Positions 33,690 to 46,568 of a DNA stretch of 64,000 bases are shown one piece after another; the stretch's first letter is position 1, and each line of letters opens with the position of its first letter. A model generated the notes under the pieces. That model searched no databases. It saw nothing but the letters and a program-made list of their open reading frames with translations, and had not been told where the DNA came from. The DNA is from Megaleporinus macrocephalus. Its lineage: Eukaryota; Chordata; Actinopteri; Characiformes; Anostomidae. Position numbers and translations under genes: made by a program. The stretch is from positions 4,448,525 to 4,512,524 of the forward strand of contig CM038726.1 in NCBI GenBank assembly GCA_021613375.1. The letters are read 5' to 3'.

Positions 33690-34399
33690 CTTGATCTCTC
33701 TCCTTCACAGGTGGTTTTAAAGTTGTGGCTAATTAGTGCACTTCAATGAAAACTTAACAGCAATACCAAACATGTGGACTGTAAACAGTGAGTTACAACC
33801 TGTTTGATTTTCCATAAATACACTGTTCTACATTGATAATGCCATTCTGTCAATATTGTCTAAAAGAGGATCTCATTAGAATCAGCGAGGCAGTTCCCCA
33901 AAACCTTTCTTGGTCTGATAACCTGTTTATCAAATATTCTTTAACATGTCAGAGCTAAAATAACATATTTCACACCCAGAGTCTCATGTGTGTTGATGTT
34001 TACCGGTACTTACATTGCCTTTTACTTGCTGATCCCTTAGACATTCAGTCACTAAAGACGAGGCCATGTTTTTCTTTGTTTCCGATGCTGCACTGTAAAC
34101 AGAGATCTGATGTATTTACAAACACTCACACACCAAGTAGTCACACCGCAACATCAGTCACAACAGCACACTCCCGTCTCTAGGAACTGCTCGATTTCAT
34201 TAGGATTCTAACCATAGTCCTCCACTGCTTGAGCGAGAGACACCGTTTGGTGTCAAGACTGCTCACTATGTCTCTACCCTCCAGTGTTTTCTCGAGGACC
34301 TTCCTAATATTCTCAGAAAAAAGAGATAATGAGCACAAATATCCAATTTAGCTTTTAATTAGTCGTTTGTGAATGGCCTCGTGTCTTCCCCATAAGATA
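33690..34399. other. Intergenic stretch, no gene seen
   Basis: No recognisable coding or structural RNA feature upstream of the Tx1-type LINE. Confidence 0.5.
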
Positions 34400-34412
34400 A
34401 AGTAAAACACCG

Positions 34413-34425
34413 CTTTTGGCTAAGA
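34413..34425 (+). other. 13-nt match to the 5' part of U2 snRNA at the LINE 5' end
   Basis: CTTTTGGCTAAGA is identical to U2 snRNA nucleotides just downstream of its 5' stem (GGCCTTTTGGCTAAGATC). The preceding CCG also partly fits; flanks then diverge. Some Tx1-branch elements of fish (Keno) target U2 genes. This could be target remnant or chance. Confidence 0.35.
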
Positions 34426-34693
34426 CAGTGGTCGACTCTTGGGTGCCGGCGGATCCTGATCTTTGTGACCTTGGTCTTTGTCCCCGAAGAGGAGATTGTA
34501 CTTTGTCCCTAGGTGTTGGAGTGTGAATCTTGGACAGTAGACTCTGCCGGTCTCGTTCTAGGGCTCATTTTCTTCAGTGTCAAAGGTAAGTGCAATCTTT
34601 TATTCATCTCTTTTGTTTTTTTAGGTGTTTTTAGCTATTTATTGGTGTTTCTTGTTTTAAGTTTTTTTTATTGGCCACCCGGTGCCTCCAAGC

Positions 34694-35560
34694 ATGTTGG
34701 CTGCCCGTGCCGGCATGCGGAGGCACCACAGTGTGCGCCTTTTATTTAGAGAGGTGGATGGGAAGCTCCTGGGGATGTCTAGATTAGACTTCTCCAGGAA
34801 GCTTATCCAAAAATCTCTAGGTTTTCATCCTACCGACCTGAACTGCATTCTGACTTTGCCTGCGAACAAAGGTTTTGACGTTAGCTTCTGCTTTGCTTCC
34901 CTGTTAAAAGATTTTTGGACTCGGCTGGAAATTGTAAAAGACCAGTTCTCTATGTTCAGGGTGGAGAAACTTTCAGACAATTCACACAAGGTGGTTTTTG
35001 TCAGAATGTTCAATGAAACCGTGAATGCAGAAGACATTACTACATGGCTGGGGAGATTTTGCACGGTGAGAAGCCCACCTAGCAAGGTACTGGACGAGGA
35101 CGGCATTTGGAACTGCTCGTGGAGAGTTCCCATTAAACAATGGGAAGACCCGAGCAGTTATCTAGGCCTGAGACAGATTCCGTCTATGATAGTGTTGGGA
35201 GAAAACCGTGGCTACATTTTTTATCAAGGCATGCCCAAACTCTGCTGCAAGTGCGGTAGATTTGGGCATTTAGCTGAGGCATGCCAAGAAATCGTGTGTG
35301 GGAAGTGCAGAGAAATTGGGCATACTTTTGAAGAATGTCCCAATGGCAGAAAGTGCAACCTCTGTGGAGACTTAAACCATCTCTACAGAGACTGCCCTCT
35401 ATCTTTTGCCAACATGTTAAAGGCAAGTAAAATGGCCGCCAGGCAGCATGGTCAGGAGGAGAAGGAGAAGGAGAAGGAAAAGGAGAGGGAGGAGGAGGAG
35501 GAGAGGGCGGTCCCTATGGTTTTGGCGGGAATTTTGAATTTTATTAATGTAGTTTTTTAA
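34694..35560 (+). CDS. Tx1-type LINE ORF1 protein (CCHC zinc-knuckle, Gag-like)
   Basis: A 288-residue open frame from the first ATG (34694). An N-terminal ~175-residue domain precedes three CCHC knuckles: [28 protein letters not shown] and [14 protein letters not shown] (about residues 184-227). A very acidic/basic [14 protein letters not shown] tail (about 250-268) follows. Knuckle-bearing ORF1 proteins bind the LINE RNA and form the retrotransposition particle. The frame is completely open. The start could be one of the downstream methionines. Confidence 0.8.
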   Translation: MLAARAGMRRHHSVRLLFREVDGKLLGMSRLDFSRKLIQKSLGFHPTDLNCILTLPANKGFDVSFCFASLLKDFWTRLEIVKDQFSMFRVEKLSDNSHKVVFVRMFNETVNAEDITTWLGRFCTVRSPPSKVLDEDGIWNCSWRVPIKQWEDPSSYLGLRQIPSMIVLGENRGYIFYQGMPKLCCKCGRFGHLAEACQEIVCGKCREIGHTFEECPNGRKCNLCGDLNHLYRDCPLSFANMLKASKMAARQHGQEEKEKEKEKEREEEEERAVPMVLAGILNFINVVF

Positions 35561-35610
35561 TTTATGGTCTTTTAAAAAAAATACCTGTCTTTTTAAAACC
35601 TACATTGCTC

Positions 35611-38600
35611 ATGGCGCTTACTATTTCAACAATCAATGTTAGGAGTGTAAGAGCCCCCACTAGAGCAGAGAGTGTCTTGTCCCTTGTAAAAGATGTGAAG
35701 TCAGATGTGGTTTTACTACAAGAGTGTGCACTACCGTTTAGAAAAACATACAGAGAATGGGAGCAGCGATGGGCTGCCGGCCCCTCGCTCTGGAGCGGTT
35801 CACACTACAATAGAGCTGACGGTGTCGCTGTTTTAATAAAAAATCCTCACATCTTGGTGAAAGGTAGCACCGTGGTGAGGGAAGGGCGGGCTCTTTTGAC
35901 CAATTTGACTTTTTTAGGAAGGGATTTTAACATTCTAAATGTGTATGGTTTTAATGACAACCATGACAGGTACAAACTTTTAGAAGACCTGCAGCCCCAC
36001 ATGCTAGGGAGGGTACCTTTAGTAGTGGGAGGGGATTTTAATTGTGTTTTATCAAGGAAAGATAGGAAAAAGAGAGGGGACAATTTTAAACTAGACAAGA
36101 CGTCAGTTTTAATGCAGGGTATAGTTAAGGATTTTAAATTAGTCGACTGTTTCAGGAAAATGCATCCAGAGGAGGAGGGTTTCACCTGGTTCAGTGGTGA
36201 TTGTACCCGTGCCTCCCGCAACGACTATATTTTCACAAGAGACTGCCCGCCGACTGATGCGACATTGACCCCCCTATGTTTTTCCGATCACCTCATGCTG
36301 TCTTGCACCCTGTCTTTCCCCACCGGTGTGACTGTAGGAGGAGGGCTGTGGAGACTGAACTGCTCCCTTTTACAAGATGAAGTAATAGCAAAGAACTACA
36401 GGGAGCAGTACAGTCTCTGGCAGACCCTCCAAGACTGTTTTGATTCACGAGCACAGTGGTGGGAAATGGTTAAGAAAAAGACTAGGATGTATTTTAAAAA
36501 CGCAGGGAAGGAAAAAAAGAATAGGGAGAGACGACACATGATGGGGTTGCAAAAAAGACTACAGAGATATTTTAACCTTTTAAACAAAGGCTTTAATTTT
36601 AGTGAAGAAATAAAATAAGTAAAAAGGGAAATGTCAGTTTTAAATGAGATAAAAAGTAAAGGAACTATTTTAAGAAGCAAAGAACAGGAAATTGAAGAAG
36701 GTGAAAAATGCACACAATACTTTTTTAAGAAAATTTTATCCAGGGGGGGGTGGGATAACAAAAATAAAAAAGAAGGGAAGGAGGAAACAAGTACAGAGGG
36801 GATTTTAAAAGAAATTGAATGTTTTTATGAAGAACTTTACAATGAAAAAAGTGTGCATTTTAAAACAATTGGAGAGGTTCTTAATTTTTTAGAAAAACAA
36901 ATACACAGTCAGGATGTTTTAACAAGGAATTTTACTGGTTTAGAAGTCTTAAAATGTCTTAAGGATTTTAAAAAGGGCAAGACCCCGGGAGAGGATGGGC
37001 TCCCCTTGGAATTTTATTTGACCTTTTGGGACATTTTAGCTACGGACATTTTGACTGTTTTTAATGAATTTGAAAAGTTGGACCGACTTCCAGACAGTTT
37101 TAGGTCAGGGATAGTTACCTTACTTTTTAAGAAGGGCGACAAGACGGACTTAAAGAACTAGCGACCTATTACACTTTTAAATGTTGACTGCAAACTTTTT
37201 AGTAAAATTTTATCAAGACGAATGTCGACGGTTTTAGAGGACGTGATCCACCCGGATCAAGCCTGTGCCGTCCCAGGAAGGAAGATCACAGACAGCCTAG
37301 TTTTGGTCTGAGACGTCATCTGTTTTGTGAGAGACAGAAACATTCGGCTTATAGTTCTACATTTAGATTTTGAAAAAGCTTTTGATCGGGTCTCGCACCA
37401 GTACCTGTTTTGGGTACTGCAAAACATGGGGTTCCCTGGGAAGTTTTTAAAGTGGGTGGGCTTGCTGTATGAAGACATTAGCAGCAGAATTTTGGTAAAT
37501 GGGCACCTTACAAAGGCGATCAGAGTTCGCTCTGGCGTCCGCCAAGGGTGTTCGTTATCCCCGCTCCTGTATGTGGCCTGTATTGAGCCACTGGCGCAGA
37601 TCTTGAGAAAGGACAAATGGATCTAAGGACTGGACCTGCCAGGCGGACTGACGGCGACCTGCACTCTGTATATGGATGACGTTACGCTTTCATGTTCTGA
37701 CATTTTATCGGTCCAAAGGGCATTGGACTTGACTGACTGGTATGGAAGGGCCTCGGGCGCTAAGCTCAATAGGAGCAAGTCCGAGGCCCAGCTCTTTGGG
37801 CCATGGGGAAACATACAGCCGGACCTGGATTTGGATTTTAGAGACAAAGACATCAAGATTTTAGGAGGGAAATTTGACAAAGAGGGTGGTGGACAGGGAA
37901 ACTGGACTGACATGTTAGGGAAAGTTAAGCAAAGATTGGGGTTTTGGGGACTAAGACAGCTGACATTAGAGGGCAAAGTTTTAACCATTAAAGCTGTTGT
38001 TTTACCCTTGCTTTTACTGTTGTGTTCTGTTTTTAGTCCACCTAGGTTGTTTCTTTTAGGATTGGAGAGGGCGATATTTTATTTCTTGTGGGGGTCCAAG
38101 TGGGAGAGGCTGAGGAGGGCAGTGGTGAAAAAGAAACATGAAAATGGAGGAAAAGGGCTCCCAGACCCCCAACTGTTTTTAGGAAGCAAGTTCGCTGCTT
38201 TACACATAAAGTATGCGACGTGCCCCTCCAGAGAGAATAAGACGGCAGCTATGGCGAGGTTCTGGATGGGGTCGTACTTGCAACACCTAAAGATTTTACA
38301 CACTGATTTAAGAATGCCCGTTTCTTTTAACCTACCAAAAGAGTATGATTTTATCAGAAAGTTTTTAAGGAAACACGGCATGGAAAAGGAAGAACTTAAG
38401 GTTTTAACTAACGCAAAATCTCTCGTCTCTCTTGTGCAGGACCGTGAAGAAGTGAGCCCAGGTCCAGGCCTCACACCAGGTGAGGCACAAAGAGTTTGGA
38501 GGAACGCAGCCCACCCCGCTCTCCAGAATAAGCACAAAGACCTGTCGTGGATGGCTGCCCATGAGATCCTCCCGGTCAGGGCCGTGATGCACTCCCGGGG

Positions 38601-38996
38601 GATGATGTCGAACCCCACGTACCCACGGCCCGGGTGTGGCGAACCCGAAACCGTGCGGCACGTGCTCTGGGAGTGCAGCGTGGCGAGGGACCTGTGGGCC
38701 ATAACCGGTCCCCTGCAGAATTTACAGCGCTCTGGCTCCCCCTTAACGGCGTGAAGGCCGCCTTGTGGACCTCCCGCAACCTGCTGGTGGGGAAGCGAGT
38801 GACAGTGCCCCTGCAAGCCCTTTCTGCGGTGGTGACATCTTCGCTGCAGGGGACACCGCACTTCGACATTCGGAGGAGGGGGCCGGGGTCACACGCAGGG
38901 GTGTCCAGACCACCACGGTCTCTGGCTCCCGTGGATGCACCTAGGAGAACATTAACAAAGGAAGGAGCAGCGGGCATAGGGGAGGACCTCCGCTGA
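35611..38996 (+). pseudogene. Tx1-type LINE ORF2 (endonuclease/reverse transcriptase) with four nonsense codons and one late frameshift
   Basis: ATG 35611 opens an APE endonuclease (STINVRS, LLQEC, NVYGFND, GGDFNCV, NDYIFT, SDHLMLSC). The same frame continues through the reverse transcriptase (GEDGLPLEFY, LHLDFEKAFDRV, GVRQGCSLSPLL, catalytic YMDD near 37667) and a C-terminal CCHC-like motif (CGEPETVRHVLWEC). The only interruptions up to 38700 are TAA 36616, TAG 37159, TGA 37309 and TAA 37624, with no frameshift over 3.1 kb. Near 38700-38740 a frameshift moves the conserved C-terminal tail (ALWTSRNLLVGKRV) to the frame ending at 38996. TAG 37159 replaces the tryptophan of a KNWRPI motif. Confidence 0.85.
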
Positions 38997-39674
38997 GCGC
39001 CGCTTTTTCTGGGGAACGAGGTGGAGCCAACTTGATAGTGGCTCATCCCGGTTTTGCACAAGGAGACTGTTTTTAGTATTTATTCTGAACTGCTTTTAGT
39101 ATTTATTCGGAACCGATTTTATTGTTATCGTACTGTGGGTTTTATGTTGTTGTTGTTTTAAATATGTATATGTTCATTATTTGTAGTTTTTTTCATTCCG
39201 TTCATTTTAAAAGAGAATGGGCTTTTAAAGTATACCTTTTACTTCCTTTAAAAAAGCAAACAAACTTTTATACACACACATGCACGTACACACACATGAA
39301 AGTTTTAATGTTGGATTTTAGCGGGTTTTAAAGACCCTCACAGGTACAGATGTTTTTTATGCAGTTGTGTATAAAGTGTTTTAAAAAATATATGCTGTAA
39401 AAATGATGAGAAAAAGTAAATGTGAAATGTGAAATGAAAAAATGAATGAACATGCAAATGAAAAAAGTGACAATATTTTTTTTTTTGAAAGAAAAAAAGA
39501 TAAAGTAAAACACAACAACAACAAACACATACAGACGTTCCCCCTTTATTCTGGTACCAGAGCCGACAGCTCTGTTAGTTTTTGTACAGATTAAAGGAAA
39601 GTTAACATCGTTACAAAACCAGATTCATCTCCTTTACCACATAAAGATGACTGTGTTGATGAAGTGGGGTCTGC

Positions 39675-40765
39675 TTTATAGATGAACTTTCACATTTACA
39701 TCAGCTTAAATCTCAAGTGTCACTTATTGAAGTTTGAACTCACCGTCTCACAATAAACCTTTAAAATCTCAATCGTTACTAACAATAAAACTTAAAACTA
39801 ATTTTAAAAACTCGTTCATGTTCTTTATTTTATCTTGATGGTTGGTGTATGTGTGTAACATGAGGGACATCTTGTGGTCATAAGCTGGTACTACATAGTG
39901 GAGATTAACAGTACAGTTCATTCTCTACACATTGTGTTTTTCTAATCGACTGTATTGATTAACTGGAGTTCTATTGTGATGAGATTCTCTGTAAATCATG
40001 TTAATATGTTAATGTACTTCAGATAAATATGTGTATGTATATATCAGTGCAGTTATTCTACAGCTGTTCTGTAGCTTCATTCCAGTCCTTCCTTTGTTCA
40101 ACACATGAAATGGTTTCAGGATGGGGAGATGGTCAAAGAGCTCTTAGTCATGGCAGCAGAGTCGTTGTTGACTGACTCTTGTGTTTTATCTTCGAACAAA
40201 CACATATTTTTCATGTGGTCAAGGAGTTTACTGGTGAAAGTCCAGCCTCCATAGTACGACCTAAACATTTCCTAACTTCCTGAATGATCACTGTACAGTT
40301 CACCAGCAGACACAGTGATCAAAACTGTTAAACATGCTGGAAGTGATGAACTCGTCTACAGAACCTGCCTGTTGGGTAAGATCTCTGCAGAACTGCTGTT
40401 TCCTTCATACGTGGAAGAAGCTGAAGGACAGTTTTCTGATCTGGTGCTACTTACAGATATCAGGTGAATAAACAGAGTCACAGTTCTGCAGAGATATCAG
40501 GATCTTTTAGACGACAGGAAAGAGTTTCCTGTCTAACCAACATGTTAAATGACCTTAAACCCCTCATGTAACTGAAAATAGTACAAAGAAAACATATGAA
40601 ATGTTGTAACTGAGTAATTTTATTGTTGTTATTTTTTAATTATTTGTCCATTTTTGTTCTAAAACCTGTATGTATCCTGCAGCATTAATGGAGCTTCAGA
40701 TGTACAAGTCTGTAACTATTTTCAGTTTTCTCGTCTCCAGATTTTAAATAATTTATTCATTTACT
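39675..40765 (+). repeat. R1 segment, copy b
   Basis: Colinear with copy a (558-1680), including the ORF-like fragment. It carries ~45 extra bp near 40112-40157 and a ~73-bp deletion near 40530. It lies just beyond the Tx1 LINE. Confidence 0.85.
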
Positions 40766-41246
40766 TAACTCCAATAATCACTTCTGTATCATAATGATCA
40801 CTATTGTATTTAATATAAATAATAAATACAAAAGCTTTGTGAAACATCAGTTGTTAAAAGCGCTATACAAATAAATTTTATTTGATTTGACTTTTCATTT
40901 GACTCTGAGATGATGTCACAATCGATTGATCACGATGACATCATCCACCTGCGATAATAACACTCCAGATTTGGTCTGTCAGTCATCTGCAGACTTCTGG
41001 ATCAGAGACTGTATGTAGGAGTGAACAGTGAGACTCCGGTCACTCCCACTGTGACGTACTGAAGACAGAAGACTCTCCCCTAAACTCCGCCCATGTCCGT
41101 TGAGGCCACGCCCCCTCTCTCTCCCCGTGTGGGCCTCACTGACTGAACGTGTGTTCATAAAGCAGCACAGCAGACAGAGACTGCAGTGACGCTCAGAGAC
41201 AAACTGGTAACCAAACTGTTACTGAACTAATTACACATCTGTACTT
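40766..41246. other. GC-box-containing gap, no gene seen
   Basis: Contains CCCGCC/CACGCCCC-like words (ACTCCGCCC, CCACGCCCCC near 41090-41120) and a TATA-like CATAAAG (about 41157). It could be a promoter reading rightward into R2. No coding exon seen. Confidence 0.4.
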
Positions 41247-41965
41247 CAGTCCAGCGATTTAAACACTTCTTCTATCTTTACACACCTTTATCACCTTTAC
41301 TGCTAGAAAACAGATGCAGTGCTGCCCCCTGAGCTAACGCTAGCTAGCTAAGCTACGTAAGTAAAGCTAACGTTAAACAGCGGAGAATCACGTTAACTCG
41401 GTACTTTAATCTCTCAGTCAGATGATTGTAAGTGAGACTGTAGAGAATAAACTGTAGTAACTGAACTGAAGCAGTAAAAAGCAGAAAGATACTCACTCAC
41501 CACTGTACAGTATAGTTCTAGTTCCCACCTCAGCACTAAACCCACCCAGATAAGCGGACCACCTGAACGGATCTGTTTCACTAACGGATCATCTGTAGAA
41601 CAGTCGCACTAGTTTCCTGCGTTTAGTGGAGTGATCCAGTCCAGAGCCGCGGAGGAATACACAACCACCACAAATTCAAAATCAGCGCGAGCTCCGACCA
41701 ACGGACATTTACCTCAGACTGAGCGCCGCTAATCACCATCCACAATAACATCTCATTCAGTTATGAGTTACAGGTTTGGAGTCTCTTACATCATTTTATG
41801 TTCAGTAATGTGAGTTTATTAGTAGTATTTGATAAGTTATACGCTCTATAGCTCTCTGTAGATAAAAGATAGTTCATCAGCTGAGATAACAATGCTAACG
41901 TTACTGAACTAGCAAAACACTGTTAGATCAGTTTACCTGCTAATACAGTAACATCATAAACTAAT
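41247..41965. repeat. R2 segment, copy 2 (inverted)
   Basis: The reverse complement of 18985-19695 with few differences. Homology to the copy-A side resumes at 49700, beyond the 7.7-kb insertion that starts near 41979. Confidence 0.85.
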
Positions 41966-42299
41966 ATAATCCCTGATAGCAAATTTACTCTGGTCCTAAT
42001 CTGGTCAAGACCAGTCACTACATCTGTAACAAATCTGGCAGATGAATTTTAGCCGGCACAGATACGTTTTGCACATCTTATTTGAATTTGGGCCAGAACT
42101 GGTACAGCTCTACATTGAATTTCAATACATTTGGCGCAGATCTGGCTCAGATCTATAACTCATTTTCATATCTGGTCCAAATATGGCACAGACTCACTTA
42201 TAGTTAGACCAACACTGGCCCAGCTCCACCCAACATTTTATGCTAAACATCTTCATCGCCAAAAGCGGATATGGTCCAAAACCTATAGCTTTGTTAACG

Positions 42300-43660
42300 T
42301 GCTCTAATAAAAGCTCTATTTTACTGTGTTAGTTTTGTTACCTTCTTACAACCACTCCAAATACAGATCTCATATCTACTCTCCTGACTTACACATATAT
42401 GCATGAACATAAACAAAAAAAGTCCAGAGTTCAAAGCCATTGTGATTTAAATTTTATTTTGTAGCTTATGTTCCAGGAGACTATTAGAAATGTTTGTGTG
42501 TGTTAAACTCATTTAGTGTAGTAAGCAAATCACTTTAGTGAGAAAAGCATTGCCAAAAAAGAAAACCACATGAACCTGTACTGAAACAAGCATTTTTAAA
42601 CAAATCTTTTAAAATAATATGTCAACGTCACAGTGTGTGTTAAGAAAGGATAAGTGTTGCTTTTTTTCTGCAAATTTAAGCATGTATTTGCTTAATTTAA
42701 CATTTTAGAACAATGAAGCATAGCATTTTACATGCCATGCCAACTAAACTTTCAGGAAGGTTAAATTCATTACATAAACAATAAGTGTGTATAAATGTAC
42801 AGATGCTTTATAGAAAAGATAAACATCTACTTTAACCAGTGATGCTTAATTTCATAACACAGCTATATGGTTAGAAGGATTAATTGAACATGTACTGCAG
42901 TACATAACATCTAAAAGGAAAAACAACAAGCCAATAAAAAACTACATGCAACACATACTGCATGCTACTGTAACACTGCACTGAAACATGAACTTCTGTC
43001 CAATGAAAAACATGGCTCTCCATTGTTGAAACAGGAAATACTGAGCTCATGTACATATAAAAGTGAAGGAGTGTCAGACTGTTAGTGTGTTTCTTTAAGG
43101 GGTGTAACATTGCATCACACTGCAAATCATACGTATCATGAAAAGTGAGCAATCAATTATTAATTAATTCAATCAATCATTTACATACATCATCTAATGC
43201 AACTGCACTGTTTGAACTCTTCTCAAACCGTAACATGAACTCACCCACTCCAGCATGTTCATATAATATTCCACACGACTTTCAGCTCTAATCAAGTAGT
43301 ACATTTAGCAACATGAATCCATACAGTTGTTTCAAATTACTGTAAACATATTTAATCACGAACCAACTACCATTTATCTAATCATGTGCAGAGTATGTAA
43401 AAGTGGCAAAAATGTGTAAATATGCTAATCTTTATATATTGTTGCTGTTGAAATAAATGTATCATTTATTCATTATATGTGTATGTGTATTATATAACTA
43501 TGTATCTCATTTTGTAATTTTATTTTTTTTTAATTTGTGTTATCTCTTGTTAAAATAACTAATGTAAATTTTAATTTGTTCTCCATGTCCTGTAAAGTTA
43601 AAAATGTATAGATACATTTACTTTTAATAGCAACAATATGTTGAGTTGCTTGTTTAACAG
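42300..43660. other. Non-coding interior of the 7.7-kb insertion
   Basis: AT-rich. The 90-codon minus-strand frame at 42880 has no recognisable domain. No RNA gene seen. Confidence 0.5.
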
Positions 43661-43664
43661 CTCA

Positions 43665-44290
43665 GTTTTCTTCATTTGACCGGACTTGATTGGCAGCAAC
43701 TGCGCGAGCCTTGCCACCACCACCCCGGTCTGATGCTAAGCCAAACCATCGAATAGCCAGCTTCAGATGATTCTTCCGTACAGCCCCTGTTTAATTAAAA
43801 GGAAAAATGTTTATTTCCTAACTTCCTAAGGTATGAAGTCTATGGTCTAGATTGCAACTTTAAAACTGTACCTTTCAATACCTTTTCAGTCACATCATGC
43901 CAAAACTGCCTTGTGTATTTTAATTGATATCTATTTACTAGAAAACAAATTCTTGCATTATTACTTACATATTACTATTGTCTTGGTTGCCATAGATGCA
44001 AAAGCCATCTTCCCATTCACTCCTTTCTAGTTGATCCTTTTTAACACATTTTCTGCAAATAAAAAGCTAAACTATTCCACGTAACACGTTTCAGGTGACT
44101 GCCTGAAACTAGTAGAAATTATTTTTTTAGTAGGATCTCTTGTGTTTTAGGATTGCTGTGTTACTAAACTATGTATTTTAATGATATTTCATAAGTATAT
44201 ACAGTTGAAACATTTTATCCCCCCGAATCTAAAAATCAGACTAACAGAAACAATTGCGTAATCGTAACAGAAGCAGAGTGGTGCTTTGTT

Positions 44291-44338
<48 letters not shown>

Positions 44339-46568
44339 TATATACATACTCAAAATTCTCCCAAGCCAAGAAGGTAAACATCTTTGGAAAAATCTTTTTT
44401 TAATTCTACAGGATTCTTACATGTTTTAGTTCAGTAACAGTTACTTTGAGATTATTTTAATGTTCTAGAAAATAAACATACCAGGTTTTGTTTAGCTCCT
44501 GTGTTGCAGTCATCCTTCAGCCACATCTCAAATTGAGTCACATCAATCTTAGATGCCATGAGGAAATGAAGTTCATCAAGAAGGGAAGCCGTATCTCCCG
44601 AACCACTTGTATTGGTCAGAAGTGTGTTCACTGTTGCAGCAAGCTGAACCTGATGCTGCTTGATGTTCTCAAGGAGAGTCAAGATATGTAGTTCAGTTGC
44701 TGTAAAAGAATAATAAAAGTTTTTTAGCAATGATACAGAACCAACACTTAGTCTACTTATAACAGCTCTTTGCTCACCAGTGCATGGTACTGCATCACTG
44801 GTTCTTCCTACACGGCAGGATGGTTTGAACATGTGTCGAACTGGACCTGATGATCAGGTTTAAATTAATTGAAATATGTATTAGGTTTTATTAGGTTGAT
44901 CATTGGATATTTTTAAACCCTCAAAAAAGTCAATCATATATTTTTATCAAAATATATCTTAAGAAACAATTATTAAAAAACATTAAAACATTTTAAAAAT
45001 GTAACAAAATGTAACAAGTGACAAAAGTGACAAATCAAATGTCCTTATACATCCACGCTAACCTGGGCCACTTCTGTAACTGCAATTTCATTGGATCATC
45101 CTCTTAAACATTACAAGTTCATTGTAACATTTAAGGGGATGATATTAATTCTGTTGTGGGATTCTTTCAGATGTGTAAGTATTGAAGAAATAGGAAAGGT
45201 GATTACATCAAAACAATAAATGGACAGTGATGTTTATGTAATTTTAACAAAAGCAATGTAAATAGGCACATTAGTGTTAAAACCTAAACAAATTCTACAA
45301 ACAAGACATAACAGGATAGCACATAAAGATTACCAGCGATGGAAACAGGCTCCTCTACATCATGCCCTGCAGGTGTGGATGTGGGATTACTGAAACAAGT
45401 CTTTGAAGTAGCTGTCCAGTTGTGGTGATAAGGACCAGAGAAAAGGGAGATTCTGGTTACAGAGTGAAGAGATCATAAAACTGTCCATGGGGGACATTTT
45501 AAATTAAAATCATTTTTGGAGACAGGATGTTACTGGATGTGTAAATTAGAATATTTCTGCCACATTCAAAAAATTACAATATCAGGAAGTATTTTTACCA
45601 ACAGAACAGAAGCAGACTAACATTACTTCTAAATCAAGGAGACTGTTAAAGTACAGTGAAGTGAACAGATAAATAAAACTAAACTCAAAGCTTACCGACA
45701 ACAGACAAAGGTTCCTCTGTATCAGTTCTCGAGGTAGAACGTGTCATGTGACACTTTGGAGGGACACGTGTGGTGCAGTGACTTGGAGGCCTTGCAACAG
45801 GTGGTGGTAAAGGGTGAGGTCTTTTATTCATGCCGAGCTCATTTTCTTCAGAGTCCGTGTCAAAAGTAGCGGTAACATTTTCAGAAAATGTATGTAACTA
45901 TTGATTAGAGGCTACTGAACAAATCTCTCCTTTTTCATAGAAACGTCAGAATAAAATAAAAATAAATAAATCATACTTTGCCTTTCGCTATCTTTTCTTC
46001 CCTGAAACAGACATCATCAGCTTCAGACTGCAAGTCAGATGTTTGACAATACAATGATTCGTGCAGTCTATTTCATGCCTCCAAGTAATCAGCTTAAAAA
46101 GAGAATACCATGTTTTTGAATATCAACAACGCATAGGGCATTTCACAAAGCAAGATAGTCATACATTGAAACCAAATCAATAAATGAATCAATGTCCAAT
46201 AGAAGAGCAGTGATTCATTTTTATTGGACAGTCCTTAACTGCTGTGTGAAAAGCTCTTTGTTTACAGCCATTGCACATATCGGTCCCAGCTTTTACACTC
46301 ACCACCTGTGGTCTTATTATAACAGTCTTTCACATAAAACATAGCCAGTCAAAGGAGAAAGTAATTCAAAGAAATACTTACCTTTACGCCACAAGATCCT
46401 TACATCATATTGCTGCCAGTCATGACCAGGCGGCTCCGAAAGTCTTACTGCTTTGTTTATTTTATCATCACTTGGGTAGTTTGGCCACCATGTCTTTCCA
46501 TCAGCATACCATGTACTTGGAACAATGTTTATGGTTTCATCACAAAGAAATGTCTCTACTAGATACAT
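43665..46568 (-). pseudogene. DUF4806-type gene of a fish transposon family, spliced but broken
   Basis: Minus-strand exons with splice signals: 46568-46382 (MYLVETFLCDETINIVPSTW...ADGKTWWP, ending AAAG|GTAAGT), about 45880-45705 (acidic/proline-rich), about 45420-45331, about 44846-44780, 44700-44484 (ILTLLENIKQHQVQL...), 44053-43972 and 43788-43665. The last two encode the end of the DUF4806 domain: KGVNGKMAF, and RKNHLKLAIRWFGLASDRGGG. A TAG just before KGVNGK replaces the usual tryptophan. In fish this WW-rich N-terminus plus DUF4806 tail occurs in proteins of unknown role carried by DNA transposons. Exon boundaries between 46382 and 44846 are approximate. Confidence 0.6.
44288..44345. 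repeat. (CA)n microsatellite
   Basis: About 55 bp of CA repeats with CATATA interruptions, inside an intron of the DUF4806-type gene. Confidence 0.95.

Larger units (their letters stand above)
34400..39530 (+). mobile_element. Tx1-type non-LTR retrotransposon (LINE), nearly full length
   Basis: Plus-strand two-ORF LINE: a 5' region with a 13-nt U2 snRNA-like word (34413-34425), ORF1 with three CCHC zinc knuckles (34694-35560), a 50-bp spacer, ORF2 with APE endonuclease and reverse transcriptase (35611-38996), and an AT-rich 3' region with repeated TTTTAGTATTTATTC and a terminal A-rich stretch near 39480-39530. Zinc-knuckle ORF1 and this ORF2 are typical of the Tx1 branch of L1 LINEs, several of which insert site-specifically. 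No flanking target duplication was seen. Confidence 0.8.

Noticed and set aside
38079..39061. Long minus-strand frames (up to 260 codons)
   Set aside because: Antisense shadows of the GC-rich 3' part of the Tx1-type ORF2, with no domain signature.
42880..43152. 90-codon minus-strand frame inside the 7.7-kb insertion
   Set aside because: No domain, no splice context consistent with the neighbouring exons, low-complexity composition.
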